From NCBI GenBank assembly GCA_035604685.1, contig DATNIB010000035.1, positions 67,445 through 131,444 on the forward strand: a stretch of 64,000 bases of DNA, given 5' to 3'. This document shows positions 1-8,200 of this stretch, piece by piece; the stretch's first letter is position 1; every line of letters begins with the position of its first letter. This DNA comes from DATNIB01 sp035604685. Lineage in GTDB: Bacteria; Actinomycetota; Acidimicrobiia; Acidimicrobiales; RAAP-2. The translations under genes and the position numbers were made by a program. A model generated the notes under the pieces. The model was not told the origin of the DNA. It searched no databases and saw nothing but the letters and a program-made list of their open reading frames with translations.

Positions 1-210
1 GCCGGCCTCGTCCTCGGGGGTGCGCTCGGGAACCTGTGCGACCGGATCTTCCGGGCGCACCATGGATCGGTCGTGGACTTCATCACGTTCTCGCACTGGC
101 CCACCTTCAACGTGGCCGACGCCTGCATCACGCTCGGGGCGCTCGGTCTGATCGCGCTCCAGCTCCGCCACGGTCTCGTTGCTCCGTCGCCCCGAAGGAG
201 AGAACGGTGA
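1..210 (+). CDS. lspA: Lipoprotein signal peptidase LspA, C-terminal part
   Basis: Only the last 69 codons are inside the window; the gene enters from the left edge and stops with TGA at 208-210. LspA is the membrane aspartyl protease that removes the signal peptide from prolipoproteins after lipidation. The two conserved blocks carrying the catalytic aspartates are visible: GGALGNLCDR near the start, followed by GSVVDFI, and then FNVADACITLG. A last hydrophobic stretch and a basic tail follow. The stop overlaps the GTG start of rluD, so the two genes are translationally coupled, a common lspA-rluD pairing. Confidence 0.93.
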   Translation, partial: AGLVLGGALGNLCDRIFRAHHGSVVDFITFSHWPTFNVADACITLGALGLIALQLRHGLVAPSPRRRER

Positions 211-1196
211 GCCCCGCCGCTCGAGATTCGGCCGAGGGGAGTGCAACGTTCGAGGCCGAGGTGCCCGCGTTGCTCGACGGCATGCGGGTCGACCGGGTGA
301 TCTCCATGCTGACGGGCGCCGCGCGCTCCGAAGTGGCCGGGCTGGTGGCGGAGGGTGCCGTGTCGCTCGACGGGGCCGTCGTGGTCCAACGCAGCGCGCC
401 GGTGACGGCCGGCGGCCATCTGTCGGTCCGCCGATCTGACCGGCGTCCCGGCCCGCCGCGCGCCGACGCGTCGGTGCGATTCGGGGTGGTGTTCGCCGAC
501 GACGACGTGGTGGTGGTGGACAAGCCGGCCGGTTTGGTCGTCCACCCCGGCTCCGGCCGGCGCGACGGCACCTTGGTGCACGGCCTCCTGTCCCAGTTCC
601 CCGACCTGGCGGCCCTGGCGGCCGCGGGGGTGTGCGAGGCGGACCGGCCCGGCATCGTCCACCGCCTGGACAAGGGGACGTCGGGACTGCTGGCCGTCGC
701 CCGGACCGAGCGCGCCTACCGGTCGCTGGTCGAGCAGCTCGGGGCCCACACCGTCGACCGGCGCTACGTGACGCTCGTCCACGGGCGCGTCGACGACGAG
801 CGGGGGGTCATCGACGCCCCCATCGGCCGCTCCAACCGGAGTCCCACGCGCATGGCGGTCACGGCGTCGGGGCGCGCCGCGCGCACCGCCTATCGCGTGC
901 TCGAGCGGCTGGAGGCCCCCGTGCCGGCCACGCTGCTGTCGGTCGCGCTCGAGACGGGAAGGACGCACCAGATCCGCGTGCACATGAACGCCATCGGGCA
1001 CCCGGTGGTCGGCGACACGACCTACGCGCCGCGGCGGGGATTCGCCGGCTTGCCCGTCGGGCGGGTCTTCCTGCACGCCTACCGGCTGGCGTTCACACAC
1101 CCCGCGTCCGGGGAGTGGCGGGAGTTCCGGGCCGCCCTGCCGGCGGATCTCTCGGCGCTGTGTCCCGGGGCGCCCGACCTGCTGGCGCTCCGCTAG
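207..1196 (+). CDS. rluD: Large-subunit pseudouridine synthase, RluA/RluD family
   Basis: A 329-residue enzyme that converts uridines of 23S rRNA to pseudouridine. An N-terminal S4 RNA-binding domain (about residues 10-80, including MRVDRVISMLTG) precedes the RluA catalytic domain. The catalytic aspartate lies in HRLDKGTSGL near residue 155, and the LETGRTHQIRVHM block follows. I chose GTG at 207 because AAGGAG sits at 195-200 and the start overlaps the lspA stop. Longer reading frames upstream run antisense-free through lspA and lack homologous sequence. The exact target uridines (RluC-like or RluD-like) cannot be told from sequence, so the symbol is by family. Confidence 0.9.
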   Translation: MSPAARDSAEGSATFEAEVPALLDGMRVDRVISMLTGAARSEVAGLVAEGAVSLDGAVVVQRSAPVTAGGHLSVRRSDRRPGPPRADASVRFGVVFADDDVVVVDKPAGLVVHPGSGRRDGTLVHGLLSQFPDLAALAAAGVCEADRPGIVHRLDKGTSGLLAVARTERAYRSLVEQLGAHTVDRRYVTLVHGRVDDERGVIDAPIGRSNRSPTRMAVTASGRAARTAYRVLERLEAPVPATLLSVALETGRTHQIRVHMNAIGHPVVGDTTYAPRRGFAGLPVGRVFLHAYRLAFTHPASGEWREFRAALPADLSALCPGAPDLLALR

Positions 1197-1208
1197 GGCA
1201 GAAGGCCT

Positions 1209-2054
1209 TCAGGCCGCCTGGTGCGCACCGGTAACGTCGCCGTCGCGCACCAGGGTGGCGAGCGCCTCCTCCTCGGCCCGGCGGACCCGACGCACGCCCA
1301 CGCCGAGTCGCTCGGCGGTCAGCTGCAGCGAGGCGGGCGCGTCGCCGTCGAACCCGAAGCGCATGCGCACGACGTCGCGTTGGAGCCGGGGCAGCCGGTC
1401 GATGGCCTCGCGGACCCGCTCGAAGACGAGGCCCTGGTCGACATCGCCCGACCAATCCTCGGAGTCCCCCGTCACGAGGTCGCCGAGCGGGGTGGTCGAG
1501 TCGACGCCGGCCGGCTGGTCCAGGCTGGCCGCCACGCGGGCGACGCTCTCCAAGGCCCGGCGCTCTTCCTGGGTCATGCCGGTGGCCTCGGTCAGTTCCT
1601 CGTCGGTCGGCGGACGGCCGAGCTGACCCAAGAGCTCGGCCGTGGTGGCATCGAGCCGCTGCAGGCGCTCGCCGACCTCGAGGGGCACCCGGATCGTCCG
1701 GCCGTGCTGCTGGACGGCGCGCTGGAGGGCCTGGCGGATCCACCAGGTGGCGTAGGTGGAGAAGCGGAAGCCGCGCTCCCAGTCGAACTTCTCGACGGCG
1801 CGCAGCAGCCCGAAGGTGCCCTCTTGGACGAGGTCGCCCATCTCGACGCCCCGGTCCTGGTAGCGGCGGGCCCAGTGGACCACCAGGCGCAGGTTGGCCG
1901 CGACCATCTCGCGCTTGGCCTCCTCGTCGCCGGCCGCCACCCGCTTGGCCAGCGCCACCTGCCCCTCGTGGTCGGGCATGGGGTGGTGGTCGAGGTCGCG
2001 CAGGAGCAGGCCGAGGCTGTCGGCCGTGGCGGTCGGCTTCCGGGTGAGGCTCAT
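1209..2054 (-). CDS. RNA polymerase sigma-70 factor, group 2 (SigB/HrdB-like)
   Basis: A 281-residue sigma factor without the long N-terminal region 1.1 of a primary sigma. Region 2 is clear (LRLVVHWARRY, GDLVQEGTFGLLRAVEKFDW, FRFSTYATWWIRQAL), followed by region 3 (PPTDEELTEATGM) and region 4 (LPRLQRDVVRMRFGFDG and a helix-turn-helix). This fits a non-essential, SigB-like sigma. ATG at 2054 is preceded 20 bases upstream by AGGAGG; a TTG at 2063 is better spaced and would add three residues. The gene faces rluD tail to tail. A GGAAT-N18-GTT promoter lies about 100 bases upstream, suggesting control by an oxidative-stress sigma of the SigR/SigH type. Confidence 0.9.
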   Translation of the reverse strand: MSLTRKPTATADSLGLLLRDLDHHPMPDHEGQVALAKRVAAGDEEAKREMVAANLRLVVHWARRYQDRGVEMGDLVQEGTFGLLRAVEKFDWERGFRFSTYATWWIRQALQRAVQQHGRTIRVPLEVGERLQRLDATTAELLGQLGRPPTDEELTEATGMTQEERRALESVARVAASLDQPAGVDSTTPLGDLVTGDSEDWSGDVDQGLVFERVREAIDRLPRLQRDVVRMRFGFDGDAPASLQLTAERLGVGVRRVRRAEEEALATLVRDGDVTGAHQAA

Positions 2055-2164
2055 CGTCGGCAAGTCTGTCCAACCTCCTGTTCGCCCCGGTTCATACCCA
2101 CCGGAGCGGTCCTGCAACGCAGGGATCCTGTTTCAGTTACCCATCAGTACTTCTACGGTGTGAC

Positions 2165-2190
2165 AACGCCGCTGGACTGGTGTTCATTCC
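2165..2190 (-). promoter_or_regulatory. SigR/SigH-like promoter (GGAAT-N18-GTT) of the sigma gene
   Basis: On the minus strand GGAAT (2190-2186) is followed after exactly 18 bases by GTT (2167-2165). This is the published consensus for actinobacterial thiol-stress ECF sigmas. Transcription would start near 2158, giving a leader of about 95 bases. Assigned by pattern only. Confidence 0.5.
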
Positions 2191-2231
2191 GCTAGTTGCG
2201 CGCCGGTGGGACGCGATGGTGAGGTGATGCC

Positions 2232-2843
2232 GTGGGCGACCCCCAACCCGAGGTGGCAACGCCGCCCAGGCACGAGTTGTTCCTGGTGCGCCACGGCCAG
2301 ACGGCCTGGAGCCGGGCCGGCCGGCACACGGGCCGCACCGACGTCCCCCTGGAGGAGGAGGGCCGGGAGGAGGCCCGTTCGCTCGCCCCGCTGCTCGCCG
2401 CCCACCCGTTCTCGCTCGTGCTCACGAGCCCGCTCGCCCGGGCTGAGGAGACCTGCGACCTGGCCGGGTTCCAGGACCGGGCGCAGCCCACCGCCGACCT
2501 CCTCGAGTGGGACTACGGCGACTACGAGGGACGGACCACCGACGAGATCCGTCTGGAGCGGCCCGGCTGGAGCCTGTGGGTCGACGGGGTCCCCGGGGGG
2601 GAGACGGTGGGCGAGGTCGGCCGCCGGGCCGACCGGGTGATCGAGGCGGCGCGGGCGGCGGCCGGCGACGCCATCTGCTTCGCGCACGGGCACGTCCTGC
2701 GGGTGCTGGCCGCCCGCTGGGTGGGGCTGCCGCCCGTCGGCGGCCAGCTGCTGGTCCTCGACGTCGGCGCGCTCAGCGTGCTCGGCTGGGAACGGGAGGT
2801 GCCGGTGCTCCAGCGTTGGAACGAGCCAGGCCCGCGCCGCTAG
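2232..2843 (+). CDS. Histidine phosphatase family protein (phosphoglycerate mutase-like)
   Basis: A 203-residue cytoplasmic enzyme of the branch-1 histidine phosphatase superfamily. The phospho-accepting histidine is in FLVRHGQTAWSRAG near residue 20. The acid/base glutamate region is LEWDYGDYEGRT, and the second histidine is in CFAHGHVLRVLAARW near residue 156. The length and the short N-terminus resemble the small GpmB/CobC/phosphatase group rather than glycolytic phosphoglycerate mutase, so the substrate is unknown. The GTG start at 2232 is weakly supported; an ATG at 2227 is out of frame. The 3' end overlaps the convergent Rrf2 gene by 71 bases. Confidence 0.85.
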   Translation: MGDPQPEVATPPRHELFLVRHGQTAWSRAGRHTGRTDVPLEEEGREEARSLAPLLAAHPFSLVLTSPLARAEETCDLAGFQDRAQPTADLLEWDYGDYEGRTTDEIRLERPGWSLWVDGVPGGETVGEVGRRADRVIEAARAAAGDAICFAHGHVLRVLAARWVGLPPVGGQLLVLDVGALSVLGWEREVPVLQRWNEPGPRR

Positions 2844-3291
2844 CCGAGAGCGGCCGGCCGGCCGGCGGGACCTTCCCCTGGGCCTGCGCCACCATGTCGG
2901 CCAGGGTGAAGGACTGCAGATGGGTGCGCATGGTCTCCCCGACCTCCGCCCACACGGCCAGCAGCACGCACTGCCCCTCGTGGTCGCAGGCACCCCCCGT
3001 GTGGGGCTCCCCGAAGTCGCCCGCCACGATCGGCCCGTCGACCGCCGAGACGATCTGGGCCAGGGTGATGTCCTCGGCCAGCCGGGCCAGCACGTAGCCG
3101 CCGCCCACCCCCCGCTTGGAGCGCACGAGGCCGGCCCCCTTCAGGGCGAGGAGGATCTGCTCGAGGTAGGGCTGGGGCAGCCCGGTGCGCTCGGCGATGT
3201 CGCGCACCGAGGTCGGCGTGCTCTCGGCGCCGTGGAGCGCGAGCGACAAGAGAGCCCGGCTGGCGTAGTCGCCACGGGTCGACACCTTCAC
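2773..3291 (-). CDS. Rrf2-family transcriptional regulator
   Basis: A 172-residue protein with the Rrf2 winged helix-turn-helix: STRGDYASRALLSLALH, TGLPQPYLEQILLAL and the wing SKRGVGGGYVLAR. Members often sense iron-sulphur status, nitric oxide or redox through three cysteines. Here only two cysteines are present in that loop (CDHEGQC, near residues 100-106); the position where a third is expected is not cysteine. That suggests a two-cysteine or non-cluster variant. The last 25 residues are low-complexity and lie inside the convergent phosphatase gene. The GTG start at 3291 sits 6 bases after a TAGTCT -10 box, so the message is probably leaderless. Confidence 0.88.
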   Translation of the reverse strand: MKVSTRGDYASRALLSLALHGAESTPTSVRDIAERTGLPQPYLEQILLALKGAGLVRSKRGVGGGYVLARLAEDITLAQIVSAVDGPIVAGDFGEPHTGGACDHEGQCVLLAVWAEVGETMRTHLQSFTLADMVAQAQGKVPPAGRPLSASGAGLARSNAGAPAPPVPSRAR

Positions 3292-3297
3292 GCGTCG

Positions 3298-3303
3298 AGA
3301 CTA
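3298..3303 (-). promoter_or_regulatory. -10 box of the Rrf2 gene, probably leaderless
   Basis: TAGTCT on the minus strand, 6 bases before the GTG start at 3291, leaves no room for a Shine-Dalgarno sequence. No clear -35 box. Confidence 0.5.
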
Positions 3304-3388
3304 CCGCCGTTGTCGGGCTGCTCAGCGGCTTGGCGTCCGTCCGACGGTGCCCGACACCCACCGGTCGATGCTCGCTCGGCCGGGCTCC

Positions 3389-3394
3389 TATGGT
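3389..3394 (+). promoter_or_regulatory. -10 box TATGGT of the phosphodiesterase gene
   Basis: TATGGT ends 7 bases before the ATG at 3402. The same box and spacing recur at mihF (42818), and TATGGT also heads dnaE and the pyr operon. This decides the start codon at 3402 rather than upstream in-frame ATGs. Confidence 0.55.
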
Positions 3395-3401
3395 CCTCGG
3401 G

Positions 3402-4541
3402 ATGACGCCGCCGCCCGAGCCCCTCCTGCCCGCGTTCGGCGGCCCCACGCTCACCGGGGTGGTGACGGCCGTGGCCTCCCGCGTCCGAGGGACAGACGAC
3501 GCGGAGTCCTCGTGGGCACCGCCCCTGCTCGGTGCCGCCGGTCGGGCGGTGCTGCTCGTCGTCGACGGGCTGGGCTGGGACCAGCTCCAGGAGCGGCGGG
3601 GGATCGCGCCGACGCTGTCGGGAGGCGACGGGCAGGCGATCACGTCGGTCGCGCCCAGCACGACGGCGGTCGCGCTCACCAGCCTGTCGACCGGCCTGGC
3701 GCCGGCCCACCATGGGATCGTCGGCTACCGGATGGCGATGGGCGGCGACGTCTTCAACGCCTTGCGGTGGCGACTCGGCAGACGCGACGCCCGTCGCCTG
3801 ATTCCCGCGGGTGAGCTCCAACCCCACCCTGGGTTCCGGTTCGACCCGCAGTCGTCCGCCGGGACGCCGGTCGTCACGCGGGGCGACTTCGTGACGACCG
3901 GGTTCTCCGCCGCGTTCCTGTCCGGCTGCCCGATGGTGCCGTGGTTCACTCCCGCGGGGCTGGTGGTGGGTGTCCGACGGCTGCTCGACGCGGGCGAGCA
4001 GTTCGTCGTCGCCTACTACGACGGCCTCGACCTCACCGCGCACCTGTGGGGGCTCGACGAGCACTACGAGGCGGAGCTGCGTTCGATCGACCGATTGGTG
4101 GGCGATCTGCTCGACGTCCTGCCCGCCGGGGTCGCGCTGGCCGTCACGGCGGATCACGGACAGGTGCAGGTGGGGGTGAACGTCGAGCTCCTCGGGTCCG
4201 AGCTCATGGCGGGCGTCTCCCTCCTCACGGGCGAGGGGCGGTTCCGGTGGCTGCACGCGCGGGCCGGGGCGGCGAACGACGTCGCCCAGATCGCCGGGGA
4301 GCAGTACGGGTCGGTGGCGTGGGTCCGGACGCGCGAGCAGGTCATCGAGGAGGGGTGGCTCGGCGGCCGTCCGACCGAGACGGTGTGCGACCGGCTGGGC
4401 GACGTGGCGCTCGTCCCGTTCGAGCCGGTGGCCTTCCTCGATCCGGCCGACACGGGGGAGCAACGACTGGTCGCCAGGCACGGTTCGCTGACCGCCGCCG
4501 AGATGCGGGTACCGCTGCTCGCCTGGCTGCCGAGGTCGTAG
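3402..4541 (+). CDS. Nucleotide pyrophosphatase/phosphodiesterase family protein (alkaline phosphatase superfamily)
   Basis: A 379-residue metallo-hydrolase of the type I phosphodiesterase/nucleotide pyrophosphatase family. The first metal aspartate is in LLVVDGLGWDQL. The nucleophile threonine region is TSVAPSTTAVALTSLSTG, followed by the typical HHGIVGY. Further metal ligands are in YYDGLDLTAHLWG and in VTADHGQVQV. No signal peptide is seen, so it is probably cytoplasmic. Its substrate is not evident; the family acts on phosphodiesters or phosphonates. The ATG at 3402 follows a TATGGT -10 box by 7 bases, so an ATG inside that box (3390) is unlikely to be used. bpa follows in the same direction. 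Confidence 0.82.
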   Translation: MTPPPEPLLPAFGGPTLTGVVTAVASRVRGTDDAESSWAPPLLGAAGRAVLLVVDGLGWDQLQERRGIAPTLSGGDGQAITSVAPSTTAVALTSLSTGLAPAHHGIVGYRMAMGGDVFNALRWRLGRRDARRLIPAGELQPHPGFRFDPQSSAGTPVVTRGDFVTTGFSAAFLSGCPMVPWFTPAGLVVGVRRLLDAGEQFVVAYYDGLDLTAHLWGLDEHYEAELRSIDRLVGDLLDVLPAGVALAVTADHGQVQVGVNVELLGSELMAGVSLLTGEGRFRWLHARAGAANDVAQIAGEQYGSVAWVRTREQVIEEGWLGGRPTETVCDRLGDVALVPFEPVAFLDPADTGEQRLVARHGSLTAAEMRVPLLAWLPRS

Positions 4542-4575
4542 GGCCCGTCCTCACCCGGCGGGCCGTGGCCGATGG

Positions 4576-4581
4576 CATCAT
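4576..4581 (+). promoter_or_regulatory. Possible -10 box (CATCAT) of bpa
   Basis: CATCAT ends 6 bases before the ATG at 4588. It keeps the A2 and T6 positions of the local TANNNT pattern but not the first T, so support is weak. Confidence 0.3.
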
Positions 4582-4587
4582 CGGGAC

Positions 4588-5082
4588 ATGGCTTCCCGAG
4601 ATCCCGAGACCGGACCCGTCGACTCCGTCGCCCCCGACGAGGTGATCCCGGCCGGCGCGGGCGAGGGCGAGCTCACCGCCGAGTCGATCGGCCAGCCGGC
4701 CAAGGTCATGCGGATTGGCTCGATGGTCAAGCAGCTGCTCGATGAGGTCCGCCAGGCGCCGCTCGACGAGGCCGGCCGGGTCCGCCTGCGTGAGATCTAC
4801 GAACAGTCGCTGCGCGAGCTGTCGAGCGGCCTCTCACCGGACCTGGTGGCCGAGCTCGACCGCATGACGATCGAGTTCGACGAGGACCGCACCCCGTCCG
4901 AGGCCGAGCTGCGGATCGCGCAGGCCCAGCTGGTCGGCTGGCTGGAGGGCCTGTTCCACGGGATCCAGGCCACCCTGATCGCCCAGCAGATGGCGGCCCG
5001 GGCCCAGCTCGAGGAGATGCGCCAGCGGGGCCTCCCGAGCGGCTCCCCGCCGCTCAGCGAGCGGCCGGGCACCTACCTGTAG
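4588..5082 (+). CDS. bpa: Bacterial proteasome activator Bpa (PafE)
   Basis: A 164-residue protein matching the actinobacterial ATP-independent proteasome activator, a ring-forming four-helix bundle that opens the 20S core for unfolded proteins. The conserved core runs from PAKVMRIGSMVKQLLDEVRQ through LRELSSGLSPDLVAELDRM to SEAELRIAQAQLVGWLEGLFHGIQ. The C-terminus GTYL is the HbYX-like tail that inserts into the proteasome alpha ring; Mycobacterium Bpa ends in GQYL. The N-terminal 35 residues are acidic and probably disordered. Neither the proteasome core nor Mpa/PafA genes are in this window, so a proteasome is predicted elsewhere in the genome. Confidence 0.93.
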   Translation: MASRDPETGPVDSVAPDEVIPAGAGEGELTAESIGQPAKVMRIGSMVKQLLDEVRQAPLDEAGRVRLREIYEQSLRELSSGLSPDLVAELDRMTIEFDEDRTPSEAELRIAQAQLVGWLEGLFHGIQATLIAQQMAARAQLEEMRQRGLPSGSPPLSERPGTYL

Positions 5083-5129
5083 GAGCCTTGAGGCCCCCCA
5101 GAGGGTCCGCGGGTGTCGCTCCGCCGCGG

Positions 5130-5135
5130 TATGGT
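5130..5135 (+). promoter_or_regulatory. -10 box TATGGT of dnaE
   Basis: TATGGT lies about 78 bases before the dnaE start. The predicted transcript begins near 5142 and carries the inverted repeat at 5159-5186 in its leader. Confidence 0.45.
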
Positions 5136-5158
5136 CGGAAACGACACGGGTGTAACTC

Positions 5159-5186
5159 GTCCACAGGACCAGGGCCACCTGTGGAC
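5159..5186 (+). promoter_or_regulatory. Inverted repeat in the dnaE leader, DnaA-box-like
   Basis: A perfect 9-base inverted repeat: GTCCACAGG (5159-5167) and CCTGTGGAC (5178-5186) with a 10-base spacer. The left arm with its flank reads TCGTCCACA, one base from the actinobacterial DnaA box TTGTCCACA. It could be a protein-binding site or an RNA hairpin just upstream of dnaE. Confidence 0.45.
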
Positions 5187-5212
5187 GGCTGATCGGAGGG
5201 AACGGCGGGGCG

Positions 5213-8200
5213 GTGACATCGGGCTCTTTCACGCACCTGCACACCCATACCGAGTTCTCGATGCTCGACGGCGCGGCTCGGATCGGCGACCTGGTGAAGG
5301 CAGCCGTGCGCGACGAGCAGCCCGCGCTGGCGATCACGGACCACGGCAACATGTACGGGGTCCTCGACTTCTACAAGGCGTGCCGGTCGGCCGGGATCAC
5401 CCCCATCATCGGGACCGAGGCCTACATGGCGGGCGAGTCGCGCCATGAGCGCCCGGTCCGGCGCGGCAAGCTCGACGACACCGGCGGCGACGTCGAGGGC
5501 GGCAGGAAGCTCTACTACCACCTGACGCTGCTGGCCGAGACCAACCGGGGCTACTCGAACCTGCTCAAGCTCTCGTCCGCCGCCTACCTCGAGGGCTACT
5601 ACTACAAGCCGCGCGTCGACTGGGAGCTGCTCGAGCGATACCACGAGGGCCTGATCGCCACGACGGGGTGCCTCGGGGGCGTCGTGCTCCAGGCGCTCCT
5701 GGCCGGCGAGCCGGCGCGGGCCCAGGCGCTGGCCGGTCGGCTCCAGGACATCTTCGGACGCGACTCGTTGTTCGTGGAGCTCCAGGACCACGGCATCGCG
5801 GCGCAGCGCCAGACCAACCCGCAGCTGATCGACATCGCGCGCCGGCTGGGGGCGCCGCTGCTCGCCACCAACGACAGCCACTACACCGAGGCCGGCCATG
5901 CCGAGGCCCACGACGCGCTGCTCTGCGTGCAGACCGGCACCTCGATCGACGATCCCAAGCGCTTCAAGTTCGAGGGATCCGAGTACTACCTGAAGACTGC
6001 CGCCGAGATGCGGCGGCTCTTCGCCGAGGTCCCCGAGGCCTGTGACAACACGCTCGTGATCGCCGAGCGCGCCGCCGTCGAGATCGCCTTCGGCAAGCCC
6101 GACCTCCCCGAGTTCCCCGTGCCCGAGGAATTCAGCGCCGCGACCTACCAGGAGTCGGCCACCGCCTATCTGCGGCACCTGACCCTGGCCGGCGCCACCC
6201 AGCGCTACGGCGACCCGCTGCCGGTCGAGGTGGTCGAGCGGTTGGACTACGAGCTCTCGATCATCGCGTCCATGGGCTTCTCGGCCTACTTCCTCGTCGT
6301 GTGGGACCTCATCCGCTTCGCCCGGGAGTCGAACATCCGGGTCGGTCCGGGGCGCGGCTCGTCGGCGGGCTGCTGCGTCGCCTACTGCCTGCGCATCGTC
6401 GACCTCGACCCGATCCGCTACGGCCTCCTCTTCGAGCGCTTCTTGAATCCGGGTCGCAAGGAGATGCCCGACATCGACATGGACTTCGATGAGCGCTACC
6501 GGTCGGACGTGATCCGCTACGCCTCCGAGCGCTACGGCTGGGACCACGTGGCCCAGGTCGTCACGTTCTCCACCATCAAGGCGCGCGCCGCCGTGCGCGA
6601 TGCGGCGCGGGTCCTCGGCTTTCCCTACATCGTGGGCGACAAGATCGCCAAGGCCATGCCACCCCTCGTCATGGGTCGCGACACGCCGCTCAACGCCTGT
6701 TTCGAGGAGCTCCCGGGCCATGCCGACGGCTACAAGGTGGCGACCGAGCTGCGGGAGATGTACGCCTCAGACCCCGAGGCCAAGCGCGTGATCGACGTGG
6801 CCCGGGGCCTGGAGGGCCTCCGGCGCCAGGACGGCATCCACGCCGCCGCCGTGGTCATCACGCGCCAGCCGCTGACCGACTACCTGCCGATCCAGCGCAA
6901 GCCCGAGCCGGGCACCGACCCGGCCAGTGCGCCGATCGTGACGCAGTACGAGATGCACGGCGTCTCGGACCTGGGGCTGCTCAAGATGGACTTCCTCGGC
7001 CTGCGGAACCTCTCGGTCATCGAGCGCACCCTGGACGTCATCGAGCAGACGTCCGGCGCGCGGCCCGACATCGACGCCGTCGACCTCGACGATCAAGGGG
7101 TCTTCGCCATGCTGGGCAAGGGGAACAGCATCGGCGTGTTCCAGCTCGAGGGGGTCCCCATGCGCGCGCTCATGCGCTCGCTCGCCCCCACCTCCTTCGA
7201 TGACGTGGCCGCGTTGGTCGCGCTCTACCGGCCGGGCCCCATGGCGGCCAACATGCACAACGACTACGCGGACCGAAAGAACGACCGCAAGCCGATCACC
7301 TACCTCCACGAGGACATGGAGGCGCTGCTGGCCGACACCTACGGGCTCATGATCTACCAGGAGTCCGTCATGCGGGTGGCCCAGCAGTTCGCCGGCTACA
7401 CGCTGGAGGAGGCCGACAACCTCCGCAAGGCCTGCGGCAAGAAGATCCGCTCGCTCATGGCCAAGGAGCGCAAGGCCTTCCTCGCCGGGTGCGAGCGCAC
7501 CGGCTACGGCACCGAGCTCGGCACGGCACTCTTCGACATCATCGAGCCGTTCGCCGACTACGCCTTCCCCAAGGCCCACGCCTACGGCTACGGCCTCGTC
7601 GCCTACCAGACGGCCTGGCTGAAGGTGCACTACCCGGTCGAGTACATGGCGGCGCTGCTCACCTCGGTGAAGGACGACAAGGACCGGACCGCGGTGTACC
7701 TGGCCGAGTGCCGGTCGCTCGGCATCGAGGTGGTCGTCCCCGACGTGAACAGCTCGGCGGCCGAGTTCACGCCGCACCCCGACGCCGTGTCCCCGAGCAT
7801 CGTCTTCGGGCTGGCCGCGGTGCGCAACGTGGGGGAGAGCCTGGTCGAGCGGGTGGTCGCCGAGCGCGAGGCCAACGGCGCGTTCGTCGACGCCTACGAC
7901 TTCTGCCGCCGTGTCGACCCCATCGTGCTCAACAAGCGCACCATCGAGTCGCTGGTGAAGGCGGGCGCCTTCGATTCGCTGGGCCACCCGCGCCAGGGCC
8001 TGGCGCTCGTCATCGAGGAGATCGTCGACCGCACGATCGAGCGGCGACGCGAGCACGACGTCGGCATCGCCACGCTGTTCTCGTCGGTGGAACCGGAGGG
8101 GGCGACCGAGGGCGAGGGCCGCTGGGAGGGCACGCGCATCGCCATCCCCGACACCGAGTTCGACAAGGCCCAGCGCCTCGCCTTCGAGAAGGAGATGCTC

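Noticed and set aside
2084..2117. Upstream ATG (2117) as the start of the sigma factor
   Set aside because: The added N-terminus (QDRSGGYEPG...) looks non-coding, and a Shine-Dalgarno sequence lies between it and the ATG/TTG starts.
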